15,518 nucleotides of DNA from Eubacterium sp. TM05-53 (GTDB taxonomy: Bacteria; Bacillota_I; Bacilli_A; Erysipelotrichales; Erysipelotrichaceae). The notes beneath the pieces were generated by a model. That model saw nothing but the letters and a program-made list of their open reading frames with translations. It ran no database searches and had not been told where the DNA came from. Positions within the stretch are counted from its first letter, which is position 1; every line of letters begins with the position of its first letter. The stretch spans positions 1 through 15,518 of the forward strand of contig NZ_QSPK01000057.1 of the NCBI RefSeq assembly GCF_003436425.1, read 5' to 3'. Below are positions 7,661-15,092 of this stretch, one piece after another. A program made the translations under genes and the position numbers.

Positions 7661-7785
7661 TTGTTGTACCTTTATATAAAGTAGAAATAACAATAAAGTC
7701 CATTATAAACAAAATTGCTTTTCGATTCCGACTGAGACCACCATTTGTCAAAGATTGCACCTAGCATTTGCCAGGTGCTTTTTTT
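7661..7785 (+). ncRNA. Candidate small structured RNA with intrinsic terminator
   Basis: Three stem-loops occur in a row on the plus strand. The first is an imperfect hairpin, TTGTT-g-TAC-c-TTT ATAT AAAGTA then AACAA (7661-7695). The second is AATTG-CTTTT-CGATT (about 7713-7727). The third is the terminator at 7757-7785. No flanking gene is on the plus strand, so the terminator implies a transcript of its own or a relic. No convincing sigma-70 promoter is seen. The middle (AATAAAGTCCATTATAAAC) loosely resembles the nexus region of type II tracrRNAs, and the layout is similar, but there is no Cas gene or repeat array in the window. Confidence 0.35.
7757..7785 (+). terminator. Plus-strand intrinsic terminator
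   Basis: GCACCT (7757-7762) pairs perfectly with AGGTGC (7773-7778), followed by seven Ts (7779-7785). On the minus strand the stem is followed by AATCTTTG, which is poor as a U-tract, so the site should act on plus-strand transcription. It ends at the stop codon of the S41 peptidase gene. Confidence 0.75.
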
Positions 7786-8857
7786 ATATATTATTTGTAA
7801 CTATATATTGCTCAACATCTTTAATACAAATATTATTTAATTGATATTTTGGCTTTGTTGTTTCAGGATATTTACCAACTGAATCTAACATAACTAACAC
7901 ATTCGTATACGGCAATTTTAATAACATAGGATCTAAACCCGTTCCAAATCCGGCGCTCTCTTTACCTATTACTGTCGCAAATCCAGTGGACTTGGAAAAT
8001 CTGGCAAATGAATCGGCTGCAGAAAAAGTTTTATCACCCATAATCAAATAAACTTTTTTAAAATCAAACAATTTCTCTGATTGAATATCTATGCAATCTA
8101 TATATGAAAACTTAGATTCACTTCCTTGAACATCTATGTCATACGATTCCACATATTTTTTCGATGCCTTTCCATGCCCTGTTATTTTAGATTTATATCT
8201 ATAATCTACTCCACTTAAATAAGACACTAACTTTTTCCATACAATATCCGATCCACCTTCATTATCTGAAATATCGATTATTATTTTATCCCCATGAAAG
8301 TCTTGAAGCTCTTTGTTTATTTGAGCCAATGAATTTAACATACTTATATCAAAAGAATGAAACTCAATCACAAAGAATTCTTTGTCTTCATAGCAATCAA
8401 CACCTCTATCATTTTCTTCATGCAAATAAGAAGTGCCTTTTCCTAGTTTGGAATACGAATCAAACACCTCTTTATCCATTAGTTTCTTATAATTCCAGTT
8501 ATTCTTACTGATTCTTTTGTCTTGAATTAAATTCTTATACACTTGATGTATTCTATGATATGAATCCACATCTACAATATTGAAATGGCCTTTTGTCTCA
8601 TAATTGAAATAAAATTCAATTAAGTCATTTAAAAATTCACGATCATTTTTACAATTCATTATCTTATTTAAATATATTTGTTTTGTATCTAAAGTCGGAA
8701 TAGTATTTAACCTAAAAGAATTTGTTTCAACCACACGTATAAAATATAAATAATCTAAAACATATCCTATTGATTTCCTATTTATATAAAAAATCCCACT
8801 CAAAAATACAAATACAATCATCAAACATATAATAAATTTTTTTCGCCATTTTCTCAT
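7784..8857 (-). CDS. Membrane-anchored S41-type serine peptidase-like protein (357 aa)
   Basis: I favour ATG at 8857 (MRKWRKKFI), ten bases after AAAGG. ATG at 8863 and TTG at 8884 are alternatives; the TTG would overlap the upstream stop by four bases. A basic N-terminus and one hydrophobic helix (about residues 7-24) predict an extracytoplasmic domain anchored in the membrane. The C-terminal half resembles the S41 tail-specific/C-terminal processing protease core: IIIDISDNEGGSD, then GDKTFSAADSF with Ser279 as likely nucleophile, then TVIGKESAGFGTG. His91 in KGHFN could be the S41B-type catalytic His. The Lys of CtpA-type enzymes (GEKTFGKG) is not kept. No PDZ domain is obvious. It is coupled to the PH-like membrane gene upstream, so the pair probably acts together at the cell surface. 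Substrate unknown. Confidence 0.8.
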   Translation of the reverse strand: MRKWRKKFIICLMIVFVFLSGIFYINRKSIGYVLDYLYFIRVVETNSFRLNTIPTLDTKQIYLNKIMNCKNDREFLNDLIEFYFNYETKGHFNIVDVDSYHRIHQVYKNLIQDKRISKNNWNYKKLMDKEVFDSYSKLGKGTSYLHEENDRGVDCYEDKEFFVIEFHSFDISMLNSLAQINKELQDFHGDKIIIDISDNEGGSDIVWKKLVSYLSGVDYRYKSKITGHGKASKKYVESYDIDVQGSESKFSYIDCIDIQSEKLFDFKKVYLIMGDKTFSAADSFARFSKSTGFATVIGKESAGFGTGLDPMLLKLPYTNVLVMLDSVGKYPETTKPKYQLNNICIKDVEQYIVTNNI

Positions 8858-8880
8858 ATTCATTCTGCCTTTTATAAATC

Positions 8881-9414
8881 TCAATGCGCATGCTCAAGTA
8901 ATTCATAATACATTTGTTTTGTCTTCTTTTTCGTACCCAAATTAAACACGTAAAACTTGGTTGTACCTTTTTCATTAAGAACAATATAACTTTTATTATT
9001 CGCATTGATATACACTTTACCCTTATATATGTATTTTAAAGTTTTTTCACCTTTTTTTATATTTACATTGGCATCTCCAGAATAATAATCATCATTACCC
9101 CATCGATAGCCATTAGCTACAATCTCAAACTTTACGTTATCATAAAACTGAACATCTTCTATATTATTAAGCGAAATAACTTCATTCTTTTTAAACTCTA
9201 TATAATTTTCACCCAATTTAGCGTCCACTTTAGGATTATCTTTGATACTTGTATACGTAGCATAAATACCAAACACAGCAAAAACCACGAGGCCAAAAAT
9301 TATTTCTACTTTCTTGTTCTCTTTTAGTTTAGGAATAAATTGAAGTGGAAGTGCAACAAGACAAGCAATCAAAAGAAGGATGAGTTCACCATAAAATCGA
9401 TTATTCATAATCAT
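8881..9414 (-). CDS. Two-helix membrane protein with PH-like domain (177 aa)
   Basis: Two membrane helices (about residues 10-27 and 37-55) are followed by a beta-rich domain of about 110 residues that resembles bacterial PH-like domains. It contains YIEFKKNEVISLNNIEDVQF and ends in KQMYYELLEHAH. The start at 9414 is ATG ATT ATG; AAAGG sits four bases before the first ATG and ten before the second (9408), so the second is possible. It is the first gene of an operon with the S41-like peptidase and has a good promoter. Function unknown; a scaffold or regulator of the peptidase is an inference from context. Confidence 0.75.
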   Translation of the reverse strand: MIMNNRFYGELILLLIACLVALPLQFIPKLKENKKVEIIFGLVVFAVFGIYATYTSIKDNPKVDAKLGENYIEFKKNEVISLNNIEDVQFYDNVKFEIVANGYRWGNDDYYSGDANVNIKKGEKTLKYIYKGKVYINANNKSYIVLNEKGTTKFYVFNLGTKKKTKQMYYELLEHAH

Positions 9415-9447
9415 TTAACCTTTCAACACTGTTTGTTTAAGCTAATA

Positions 9448-9476
9448 ATAACATAAATGCCATTTAAGGGTGTCAA
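9448..9476 (-). promoter_or_regulatory. Promoter of the PH-like/S41 operon
   Basis: A perfect -35 TTGACA (9476-9471) and -10 TGTTAT (9453-9448) are separated by 17 bases on the minus strand, about 34 bases before the first ATG at 9414. Confidence 0.7.
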
Positions 9477-9508
9477 AATTCATTTTTTAGTACTCTTAAA
9501 CGCGCTTT

Positions 9509-9529
9509 TTCTATGTACATCACATAGAA
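9509..9529. repeat. Perfect inverted repeat TTCTATGT-N5-ACATAGAA
   Basis: An 8-bp perfect dyad with a five-base loop lies about 33 bases upstream of the TTGACA -35 box and about 100 bases after the last ABC-2 permease gene. It lacks a U-tract on either strand, so it is more like an operator or a weak 3'-end hairpin than an intrinsic terminator. Confidence 0.55.
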
Positions 9530-9627
9530 TATATATTATTTAACCGCAAGTTACGATAAAAACAAATCAAATCTTTTTCATCTCAGCTATTCTAACTTTT
9601 ATAATTCAATTGTTTCATCATGATATA

Positions 9628-10911
9628 TTAAACGCGTACTTTCTTAGCACACCACTTCGAAACTAAATACAAAATTACACTATATAGTCCAATAATTATA
9701 ATTCCCGCAAAATATCCAAAATAACTAGTACCTAATAGGTTCATTCCAAAATCTCTGTATGACATTGGATTGAATGTATTGATCTTCTGCATGTTTCCTA
9801 ATGGCGATGCAAAAGAACAAAGACCCAAGACAACTAAAAATACAAGCAAAGATAAGTATTTGTTTTTCATAAGTTTAGATAATACAGTTATGAGTAGGAC
9901 ATAAAATATTGTAGACAGCACAAGTCCAAATGCTACAAATAGTGTACATTGCCACAATGGCATCAATTCCATTCCTGGCGTTGTAAACTGATTGACACTC
10001 ATATTCGTTAGTCCACTTGCCACAAGCTCAATATGATCCAATCCTTGTGTATCCCAATAATGAAAACCAGTAAATCCTGGCTTATAATATAAAACCGGAT
10101 AGATCAGATTCGATACACCTTTAAAAGGTACAAGAACTATCATATAAACTAAAATAGGCAGGAAAACAACCAATAGAACAAAAAGTACGTCAGAAATCAA
10201 ATTCCATCTCACATATTTTTTCTTTACTCCAGAAATAGTTAGAATTGTTTTTTCTGTCTTTGCTCGTCTTTCTCTTTGTTGAAACAATAGAAGTCCAACC
10301 AGCAAAGGTAAAACTACAGGCAATATATATCGAGCTATCTGTAGTGAAACACTGGATGCATCCACATATGAATATGTTATTGGAGTAAGATCATGTTTTA
10401 GCAAGTAGTCAAAGTAACGAGCCTGCTGCATTGAACAAAAATATAAATTAATATCATTTGATTTTTGTACAATTAATTTTTCATATTGCGACAAATCAGG
10501 TAATCCATATTCCTTCCTTAATTCTTCTAGAACATCTGCATGTTCAAAATAGGAATCATTAGGCATGTTTGAAGCCACCATATACCACTGTGCTTCCAAC
10601 ACACTCACCTTTACTTTATATTCACAATATGACTTCCAATTTTTTTCTTTTCCATCCTGCTCCCCCTTATCAATGGTCTGACGTATCAAATTTACTTCAT
10701 CCATAAATTCTTGGTAAAGTTTGGGATCATTCTTTTGTGAAATACTTGCTATACTAATGCCTAGTGATGTTTGATATGGACTTTCCGTAAATGATTTTGT
10801 ATTCAAAATAAACAACAAAGCAATCTCACAAATGATGAATAGTACGATTAGAATCAGATTTTCTTTCCTCTTTAAATTAGATTTGATATTGAAAAGCACA
10901 TAAGTCCACAT
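9628..10911 (-). CDS. ABC-2 type transporter permease, second subunit (427 aa)
   Basis: A first membrane helix (about residues 18-38) is followed by a large loop of about 150 residues with many charged positions, probably outside the membrane. Five further helices lie between about 190 and 420, ending in a basic KWCAKKVRV tail. This is the topology of ABC-2 permeases with a big loop between helices 1 and 2. The ATG follows directly on the TAA of the first permease with no gap, so translation is probably coupled. It would pair with the other permease to form the membrane channel driven by the BcrA-like ATPase. Substrate not identifiable; peptide antibiotic export or immunity is plausible. No terminator is evident downstream. 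Confidence 0.85.
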   Translation of the reverse strand: MWTYVLFNIKSNLKRKENLILIVLFIICEIALLFILNTKSFTESPYQTSLGISIASISQKNDPKLYQEFMDEVNLIRQTIDKGEQDGKEKNWKSYCEYKVKVSVLEAQWYMVASNMPNDSYFEHADVLEELRKEYGLPDLSQYEKLIVQKSNDINLYFCSMQQARYFDYLLKHDLTPITYSYVDASSVSLQIARYILPVVLPLLVGLLLFQQRERRAKTEKTILTISGVKKKYVRWNLISDVLFVLLVVFLPILVYMIVLVPFKGVSNLIYPVLYYKPGFTGFHYWDTQGLDHIELVASGLTNMSVNQFTTPGMELMPLWQCTLFVAFGLVLSTIFYVLLITVLSKLMKNKYLSLLVFLVVLGLCSFASPLGNMQKINTFNPMSYRDFGMNLLGTSYFGYFAGIIIIGLYSVILYLVSKWCAKKVRV

Positions 10912-11985
10912 TTATCTCACCAACTCTCTTTTTTTGAAACATTGTAATGAAATCAAACTACAAGACAGAAAATACATCAAGCTTATAATAGCAGCCAGGA
11001 CAACCTGCTTATGAATAATCAAGTTCACAAAATCAATATGTAAAAATGGAATATACACAAAGAATCTAGAATAGCCTGTTACATTTCCTAAGACAAAGAA
11101 AAGTGCATATAGAATTAGATTTACAGCTACAATAAATCCATTATTTAAACTGCATGTAAATAACAATGAAGATATACCTACCACAAATACACTTTCTACA
11201 ACTAATAGAATAATACTTTTCGCAACAATTTCTTTCACTGTATACATCTGATTAAAGTAAAAGTACGGATAATCACAATTTCCAATTCCAAAAATCAATC
11301 CAGAAAGAACGATAATCAAAAGCATCACTATTATCAAAAAAGCTGCTGCAAACAATGAAAACTTCATCTTATTCAACAGTATTTTTTGCTTTGAAATTCT
11401 TGAAACATATAAGTTTTTATAAAACCCACTTTCCATTTCCAAACCGAATATATCGCATAATAATATGCATAGGATCAACATGACAACTAAATACAGTTTT
11501 TGATTAAACAGTTCATTGAATATATTAAAAGTATTAGGTTCATATGGACTATTCAACATTTCAATATGATTCTTCTTTAGATATTTCAACTGCTTTGTTT
11601 CATTCTGCAAAGTTTGAACATCTCTTTTCTCAAAATCATTAATGATATACCCCTCATTATTTGCCTGTAACATCAAATGATTCCAGCTCAATTTTGATTC
11701 TATAAATTCATCTGTTTTATTTTCACTGTTGTAGTAAAAGTGGATCAGACCACTCGCATTGCGATACACCTTTTTCCAAAATTCAGACTCTTCTTCACTT
11801 CCTGCTTCATCCATTCTGTTTTCAGAAATTCGATAGGCCTTTTGATAGATTTTGATTTGAGATTCATTATAGTGTTTATCCATATATACGTTATAACCAA
11901 TAAAACAAACGAGAAAGAATACTAGAAATCCAAATACACCGACATTTCGTTTATTAAAGATAAACTTTTTAAGTTCGTACATCAT
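10912..11985 (-). CDS. ABC-2 type transporter permease, first subunit (357 aa)
   Basis: One N-terminal helix (about residues 14-33) is followed by a charged loop of about 130 residues, then five or so helices (about 165 to 345). It shares its layout with the following permease but not obvious sequence identity, so the channel is probably a heterodimer. Its start overlaps the end of the ATPase gene by four bases (11982-11985, ATGA type). Topology and operon position make an ABC-2 permease very likely. There are no features that define the substrate. Confidence 0.85.
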   Translation of the reverse strand: MMYELKKFIFNKRNVGVFGFLVFFLVCFIGYNVYMDKHYNESQIKIYQKAYRISENRMDEAGSEEESEFWKKVYRNASGLIHFYYNSENKTDEFIESKLSWNHLMLQANNEGYIINDFEKRDVQTLQNETKQLKYLKKNHIEMLNSPYEPNTFNIFNELFNQKLYLVVMLILCILLCDIFGLEMESGFYKNLYVSRISKQKILLNKMKFSLFAAAFLIIVMLLIIVLSGLIFGIGNCDYPYFYFNQMYTVKEIVAKSIILLVVESVFVVGISSLLFTCSLNNGFIVAVNLILYALFFVLGNVTGYSRFFVYIPFLHIDFVNLIIHKQVVLAAIISLMYFLSCSLISLQCFKKRELVR

Positions 11986-12866
11986 AATGATGCCTCTTGA
12001 ATAAACTCATTGTATACATCTTCTAATGTTTTGTGTATTTGAGTAATATTCTTCACTTGAACCCCTTGCTTTTCTAAATTTGAAAGTACTTCCATAACAG
12101 AATTTACTTCTAATTTATAGGTGTTTCCTGTTTGTTCTATGATTTGCAAGTCTGATTGATCTGGTATTTTTCTATCCGTTTCTAATACATATACATTTTC
12201 TTTTTCTTCCATGGAAATCTCCTTGATTTCCCCAAAATGGATACCTATAATTCGATCTGCCATTTTTTCAATTTCACCTAACTGATGACTTGAAATTAGT
12301 AAAGCTACATTCTTTTCCTTGGCCAAGCGTATCAATTCTTCACGTAAGCCTTGAATCCCTGTAGCATCCAATCCATTCATTGGTTCATCTAGTAACAATA
12401 CTTTAGGTTCTTTCATTAAAGCCACAGCTAAACCTGTTCTTTGTTTCATGCCCATGGAATATTGGGATACTGCCTTAGTTTTCAGCTGAGAACCAATCTG
12501 AGTAAACTCCATCATTTCATGTAGTTTTTCTTTTGAAGCATGATTTAAAGTGGCCATTAATTCCAGATTTTCTTTACCTGTCATATTTTCAAATAATCCA
12601 GGACCTTCAATCATACACGAAACATATGATAATGCTTTTTCCCTTTGTTTAACTACATCTTCCCCACAAATAGAAATAGTTCCTTCATTCATATTTATCA
12701 AATTACACATACATTTCATTAGTGTGCTTTTTCCTGCACCGTTTTGTCCAACAAAACCAACTATTTCACCAGGTTTCATACTAAAAGAAACATGATTTAA
12801 TACAATTTTATCTTTGAAACTCTTAACTACATTTTTCACCTCAACTACATTTTTCATCTTTCTCAT
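11982..12866 (-). CDS. ABC transporter ATP-binding protein, BcrA-like (294 aa)
   Basis: This is a complete ABC ATPase: Walker A GQNGAGKST (residues 40-48), signature YSMGMKQR (136-143), Walker B VLLLDEPMNGLD (156-167) and a switch His in SSHQLGEIEKMADR. The segment CMIEGPGLFENMTGKENL after the first half of the domain is typical of the bacitracin and lantibiotic immunity group. A C-terminal domain of about 80 residues ends in IHKTLEDVYNEFI, as in BcrA-like proteins. No strong ribosome binding site precedes ATG 12866; an in-frame ATG at 12857 is an alternative. It leads the operon with two permeases and is preceded by dyadic operator-like sites. By family knowledge it powers export of or resistance to a membrane-active compound. 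Confidence 0.93.
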   Translation of the reverse strand: MRKMKNVVEVKNVVKSFKDKIVLNHVSFSMKPGEIVGFVGQNGAGKSTLMKCMCNLINMNEGTISICGEDVVKQREKALSYVSCMIEGPGLFENMTGKENLELMATLNHASKEKLHEMMEFTQIGSQLKTKAVSQYSMGMKQRTGLAVALMKEPKVLLLDEPMNGLDATGIQGLREELIRLAKEKNVALLISSHQLGEIEKMADRIIGIHFGEIKEISMEEKENVYVLETDRKIPDQSDLQIIEQTGNTYKLEVNSVMEVLSNLEKQGVQVKNITQIHKTLEDVYNEFIQEASL

Positions 12867-12925
12867 CCAACTTTCTTTTTAGTAACAGCACATCATACAC
12901 GAAAAATAACTAGTAACTATGTATA

Positions 12926-12994
12926 TTTATAGATTGACTGTAACTATTTTACATAGTAATGTAAGCGTGCGATATTTTACTGTAACCTTTTACA
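12926..12994 (-). promoter_or_regulatory. Promoter with two operator-like dyads upstream of the ABC-2 operon
   Basis: Two similar dyads, TGTAA-N5-TTACA (12939-12953) and TGTAA-N4-TTACA (12981-12994), have centres about 42 bp apart, close to four helical turns. Between them a perfect inverted repeat, TTACAT-AGTA-ATGTAA (12949-12964), overlaps the first. A possible -10 TATAAA (minus strand, 12931-12926) has a weak -35 ATGTAA (12954-12949), so a protein bound to the proximal dyad would cover the core promoter. This layout suits a GntR/YtrA- or MarR-type repressor. No regulator gene is in the window. Confidence 0.65.
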
Positions 12995-13000
12995 TATTAT

Positions 13001-13165
13001 ATATCACCTGTCATTTATTTATTCAATAACTTTTTTTATGATTTAACATATCCAAAATAAACTCAGACCGCTCACCGAGACCATTCTTGATCATATTAAA
13101 AAATCATCTTATACAATTTCAAAAGGTGAATTTTTTTCAAGAGGATCATTCAAAAATCGAATAAT
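13001..13165. other. Gene-free stretch between terminator and operator region
   Basis: No supported gene is present. The minus strand encodes a 23-residue frame (start 13098, reading MIKNGLGERSEF and on to a TGA) with no ribosome binding site. It could be the tail of a lost gene. The rest is AT-rich without clear structure. Confidence 0.4.
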
Positions 13166-13204
13166 AAAAAAGAGAGTCATTTCATAAATTGAAATGGCTC
13201 CCTT
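13166..13204 (-). terminator. Intrinsic terminator of the ABC exporter gene
   Basis: On the minus strand AAGGGAGCCATTTC (13204-13191) pairs with GAAATGACTCTCTT (13183-13170), with one mismatch and one G-U pair around a seven-base loop, followed by a T-run. It lies about 50 bases after the stop at 13257. On the plus strand the stem is followed by CGTGG, so it is one-directional. Confidence 0.75.
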
Positions 13205-13237
13205 CGTGGATTGGGTGGCTCCGTCACCATGGAATAT

Positions 13238-13263
13238 TCAGTAATAATTCAATCCATTACTGA
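13238..13263. repeat. Perfect inverted repeat at the exporter stop codon
   Basis: TCAGTAAT (13238-13245) and ATTACTGA (13256-13263) form a perfect 8-bp dyad with a ten-base loop. It covers the last sense codons and the TAA of the exporter gene. In RNA it could stabilise the 3' end or affect termination of translation. It has no U-tract and is not itself a terminator. Confidence 0.55.
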
Positions 13264-14882
13264 TTCATAAATAAATGGTAAAAATAATTCTTCTTGCAAA
13301 GCAAATCTTCAAATGATCCATGTTCTACAAGTTTACCATGTGATAAAACCAATATATCATCAAATTCCTGTAGCATTTTCTTATGAATCTTATGCGTTAC
13401 ATAAATTATGGTTTTATCAGTTAATTCTATAATATTGCTTTCTATTTTTTCAGTATTAATACTGTCAAGACTTGATGTAATCTCATCACACAACAATAAA
13501 TTGTGACAGTGTAGTTTTGTTCTTGCGATAGATATTCTTTGGATTTGTCCTCCTGACAAATTGCCTGCATCTTCAGAAATAAATTGATTCAGATCTAAAT
13601 CTGAAATATTCGCAAATTCCATTGCACTTGTCAAATCTTCTTCAGAAAAATTCTCTCCTAAGCACAAATTTTCTCGAATAGTTCCTGAAAATAAATGTTC
13701 TTCTTGTCGAATGATTACAGGTTCTTTGTCAAATGAAATAATTCTTCCTTGTTGAATTGAATAATAGCCTAAAATCAATTTTAATAAAGTCGACTTCCCT
13801 GATCCACTGTCTCCAACAATCGCATATTTTTTTCCTTTATCAAATTGAAATGAAAAATCCTTGAATATAGCTTCTTTGTTTGGAAATCCGAAACCCACAT
13901 GTTCAAAACAAACTTTATTTTGATTTTCTGAAATAAGAAGTGTTTTCTCGGCTTCTTTCTTATCAATCATTCTAATCAATCTATCATTAATGCCTTTAAT
14001 AGCCACAAAATTTCCATAATATGAGGCCATAGTATACAAGCAATCAATAAAATTATTTGAAAGTGTCACCACAGACATAAAGTACGTGACCCTAAAATAT
14101 CCCTTTAAACTCAATATTGCTAATGCTAAAATAAAACACATTTGTCCAATCACCGCTACGGAATTGGCATATGTTGTATTTAACTGAGTAAAGAAATTAA
14201 AGTGGAAACATTTATTCTCATAATTATCAATATTCTCTTCACCTTTACGAATATAATGTGGTAGAACACGATAATCTTGAATGATATCGAAACATTGAAA
14301 TAACTCTCTCAATTTTGAATTATATTCTTGGCTTTGTTCAGATAATTGATTAGATGATTTCTTTAATATCTTCGCAAACAGACGTGGAACAGCTATCGTA
14401 AATATAGCAATCAAATCCATCATAAAAAAGACAGTCCAGTTTACATGTATTAAATAAAAACAAATACACAAAAACACAACACATTGAGTAATCATTGACA
14501 AAAAAGGAAAGAAATAATTATCATCGACCATTTTTACATCATTTGTAAATAAAGATAAATATGATCCGATTGAGTTCTCATAAAATTCATTATGATTTTG
14601 ATTAAATATACTACGATAAATATCTTTGGATAAGTCTGCCCTTAATTTCTGTCTATATTTTGCTTTATATCTAGAATTCAAATATGAAAACAAAGCTTGA
14701 TAAATCATAAAAGCTATGATCAGCCATAAGCTCACAGTTATTTTAGACTCATCTTGATTTAAAAAAATGCCAGAAACATTTTCAATAATATAGGCTAAAA
14801 ACAAAGGCGTTAAACAAGTTAGTAAATTAATTATTAGCGTGAAGCAAAATAGTATTTTATTCTTTTTTATATATCTAATCAT
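13257..14882 (-). CDS. ABC exporter half-transporter (membrane domain plus ATPase, 541 aa)
   Basis: The N-terminal domain has about six membrane helices (roughly residues 10-32, 52-70, 128-146, 150-170, 240-262 and 265-290). The ATPase domain has Walker A GDSGSGKST (357-365), IRQEEHLFSGTIRENL as Q-loop region, signature LSGGQ (442-446), Walker B LLLCDEITSSLD with Cys465 in place of the usual Leu, and a switch His in YVTHKIHKK. This is the common type IV (ABCB-like) exporter fold. The single half-transporter could form a homodimer. There is no N-terminal peptidase domain, so it is not a bacteriocin-processing type. The ATG at 14882 has a weak AAGAGA site. Promoter and terminator are both visible, so it is probably a single-gene unit. 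Substrate unknown. Confidence 0.9.
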   Translation of the reverse strand: MIRYIKKNKILFCFTLIINLLTCLTPLFLAYIIENVSGIFLNQDESKITVSLWLIIAFMIYQALFSYLNSRYKAKYRQKLRADLSKDIYRSIFNQNHNEFYENSIGSYLSLFTNDVKMVDDNYFFPFLSMITQCVVFLCICFYLIHVNWTVFFMMDLIAIFTIAVPRLFAKILKKSSNQLSEQSQEYNSKLRELFQCFDIIQDYRVLPHYIRKGEENIDNYENKCFHFNFFTQLNTTYANSVAVIGQMCFILALAILSLKGYFRVTYFMSVVTLSNNFIDCLYTMASYYGNFVAIKGINDRLIRMIDKKEAEKTLLISENQNKVCFEHVGFGFPNKEAIFKDFSFQFDKGKKYAIVGDSGSGKSTLLKLILGYYSIQQGRIISFDKEPVIIRQEEHLFSGTIRENLCLGENFSEEDLTSAMEFANISDLDLNQFISEDAGNLSGGQIQRISIARTKLHCHNLLLCDEITSSLDSINTEKIESNIIELTDKTIIYVTHKIHKKMLQEFDDILVLSHGKLVEHGSFEDLLCKKNYFYHLFMNQ

Positions 14883-14929
14883 AATTGAATCTCTTTTATA
14901 CTCTCGGTGAATCTTTCTATATATCTAAC

Positions 14930-14957
14930 ATTGTAAACCTTTTCACTTCCTTTTCAA
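14930..14957 (-). promoter_or_regulatory. Promoter of the ABC exporter gene
   Basis: On the minus strand TTGAAA (14957-14952) and TACAAT (14935-14930) are 16 bases apart, giving a leader of about 40 bases before ATG 14882. Confidence 0.6.
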
Positions 14958-15004
14958 TCGTTTTTCATTATTTTCACTACCATACAAATGCATATCAGAC
15001 AATC

Positions 15005-15032
15005 AAAAAAATATCACCATAAACAAGTGATA
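15005..15032 (-). terminator. Intrinsic terminator after the DUF975 gene
   Basis: On the minus strand TATCAC (15032-15027) pairs with GTGATA (15017-15012) around a nine-base loop, followed by seven Ts (15011-15005). It lies about 60 bases after the stop at 15093. A T-rich stretch on the other side may make it partly bidirectional. Confidence 0.7.
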
Positions 15033-15092
15033 CTCTTTTATTATCCATCATAGATTTATATTGTTATATTAAGCAATAGAGGTTTTTCATTT

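Noticed and set aside
7644..7770. Minus-strand frame of about 37 residues containing LTNGGLSRNRKAILF
   Set aside because: It has only GTG or TTG starts, no ribosome binding site, and overlaps the structured RNA and terminator. It was considered as a helix-turn-helix remnant but could not be supported.
13029..13098. 23-residue minus-strand frame (MIKNGLGERSEF...)
   Set aside because: It lacks a ribosome binding site and is too short to assign. A stop lies just upstream in frame. A relic of a regulator gene is possible but unsupported.
13238..13263. Perfect inverted repeat at the exporter stop as a terminator
   Set aside because: No U-tract follows on either strand. The U-tailed hairpin at 13166-13204 is the better terminator.
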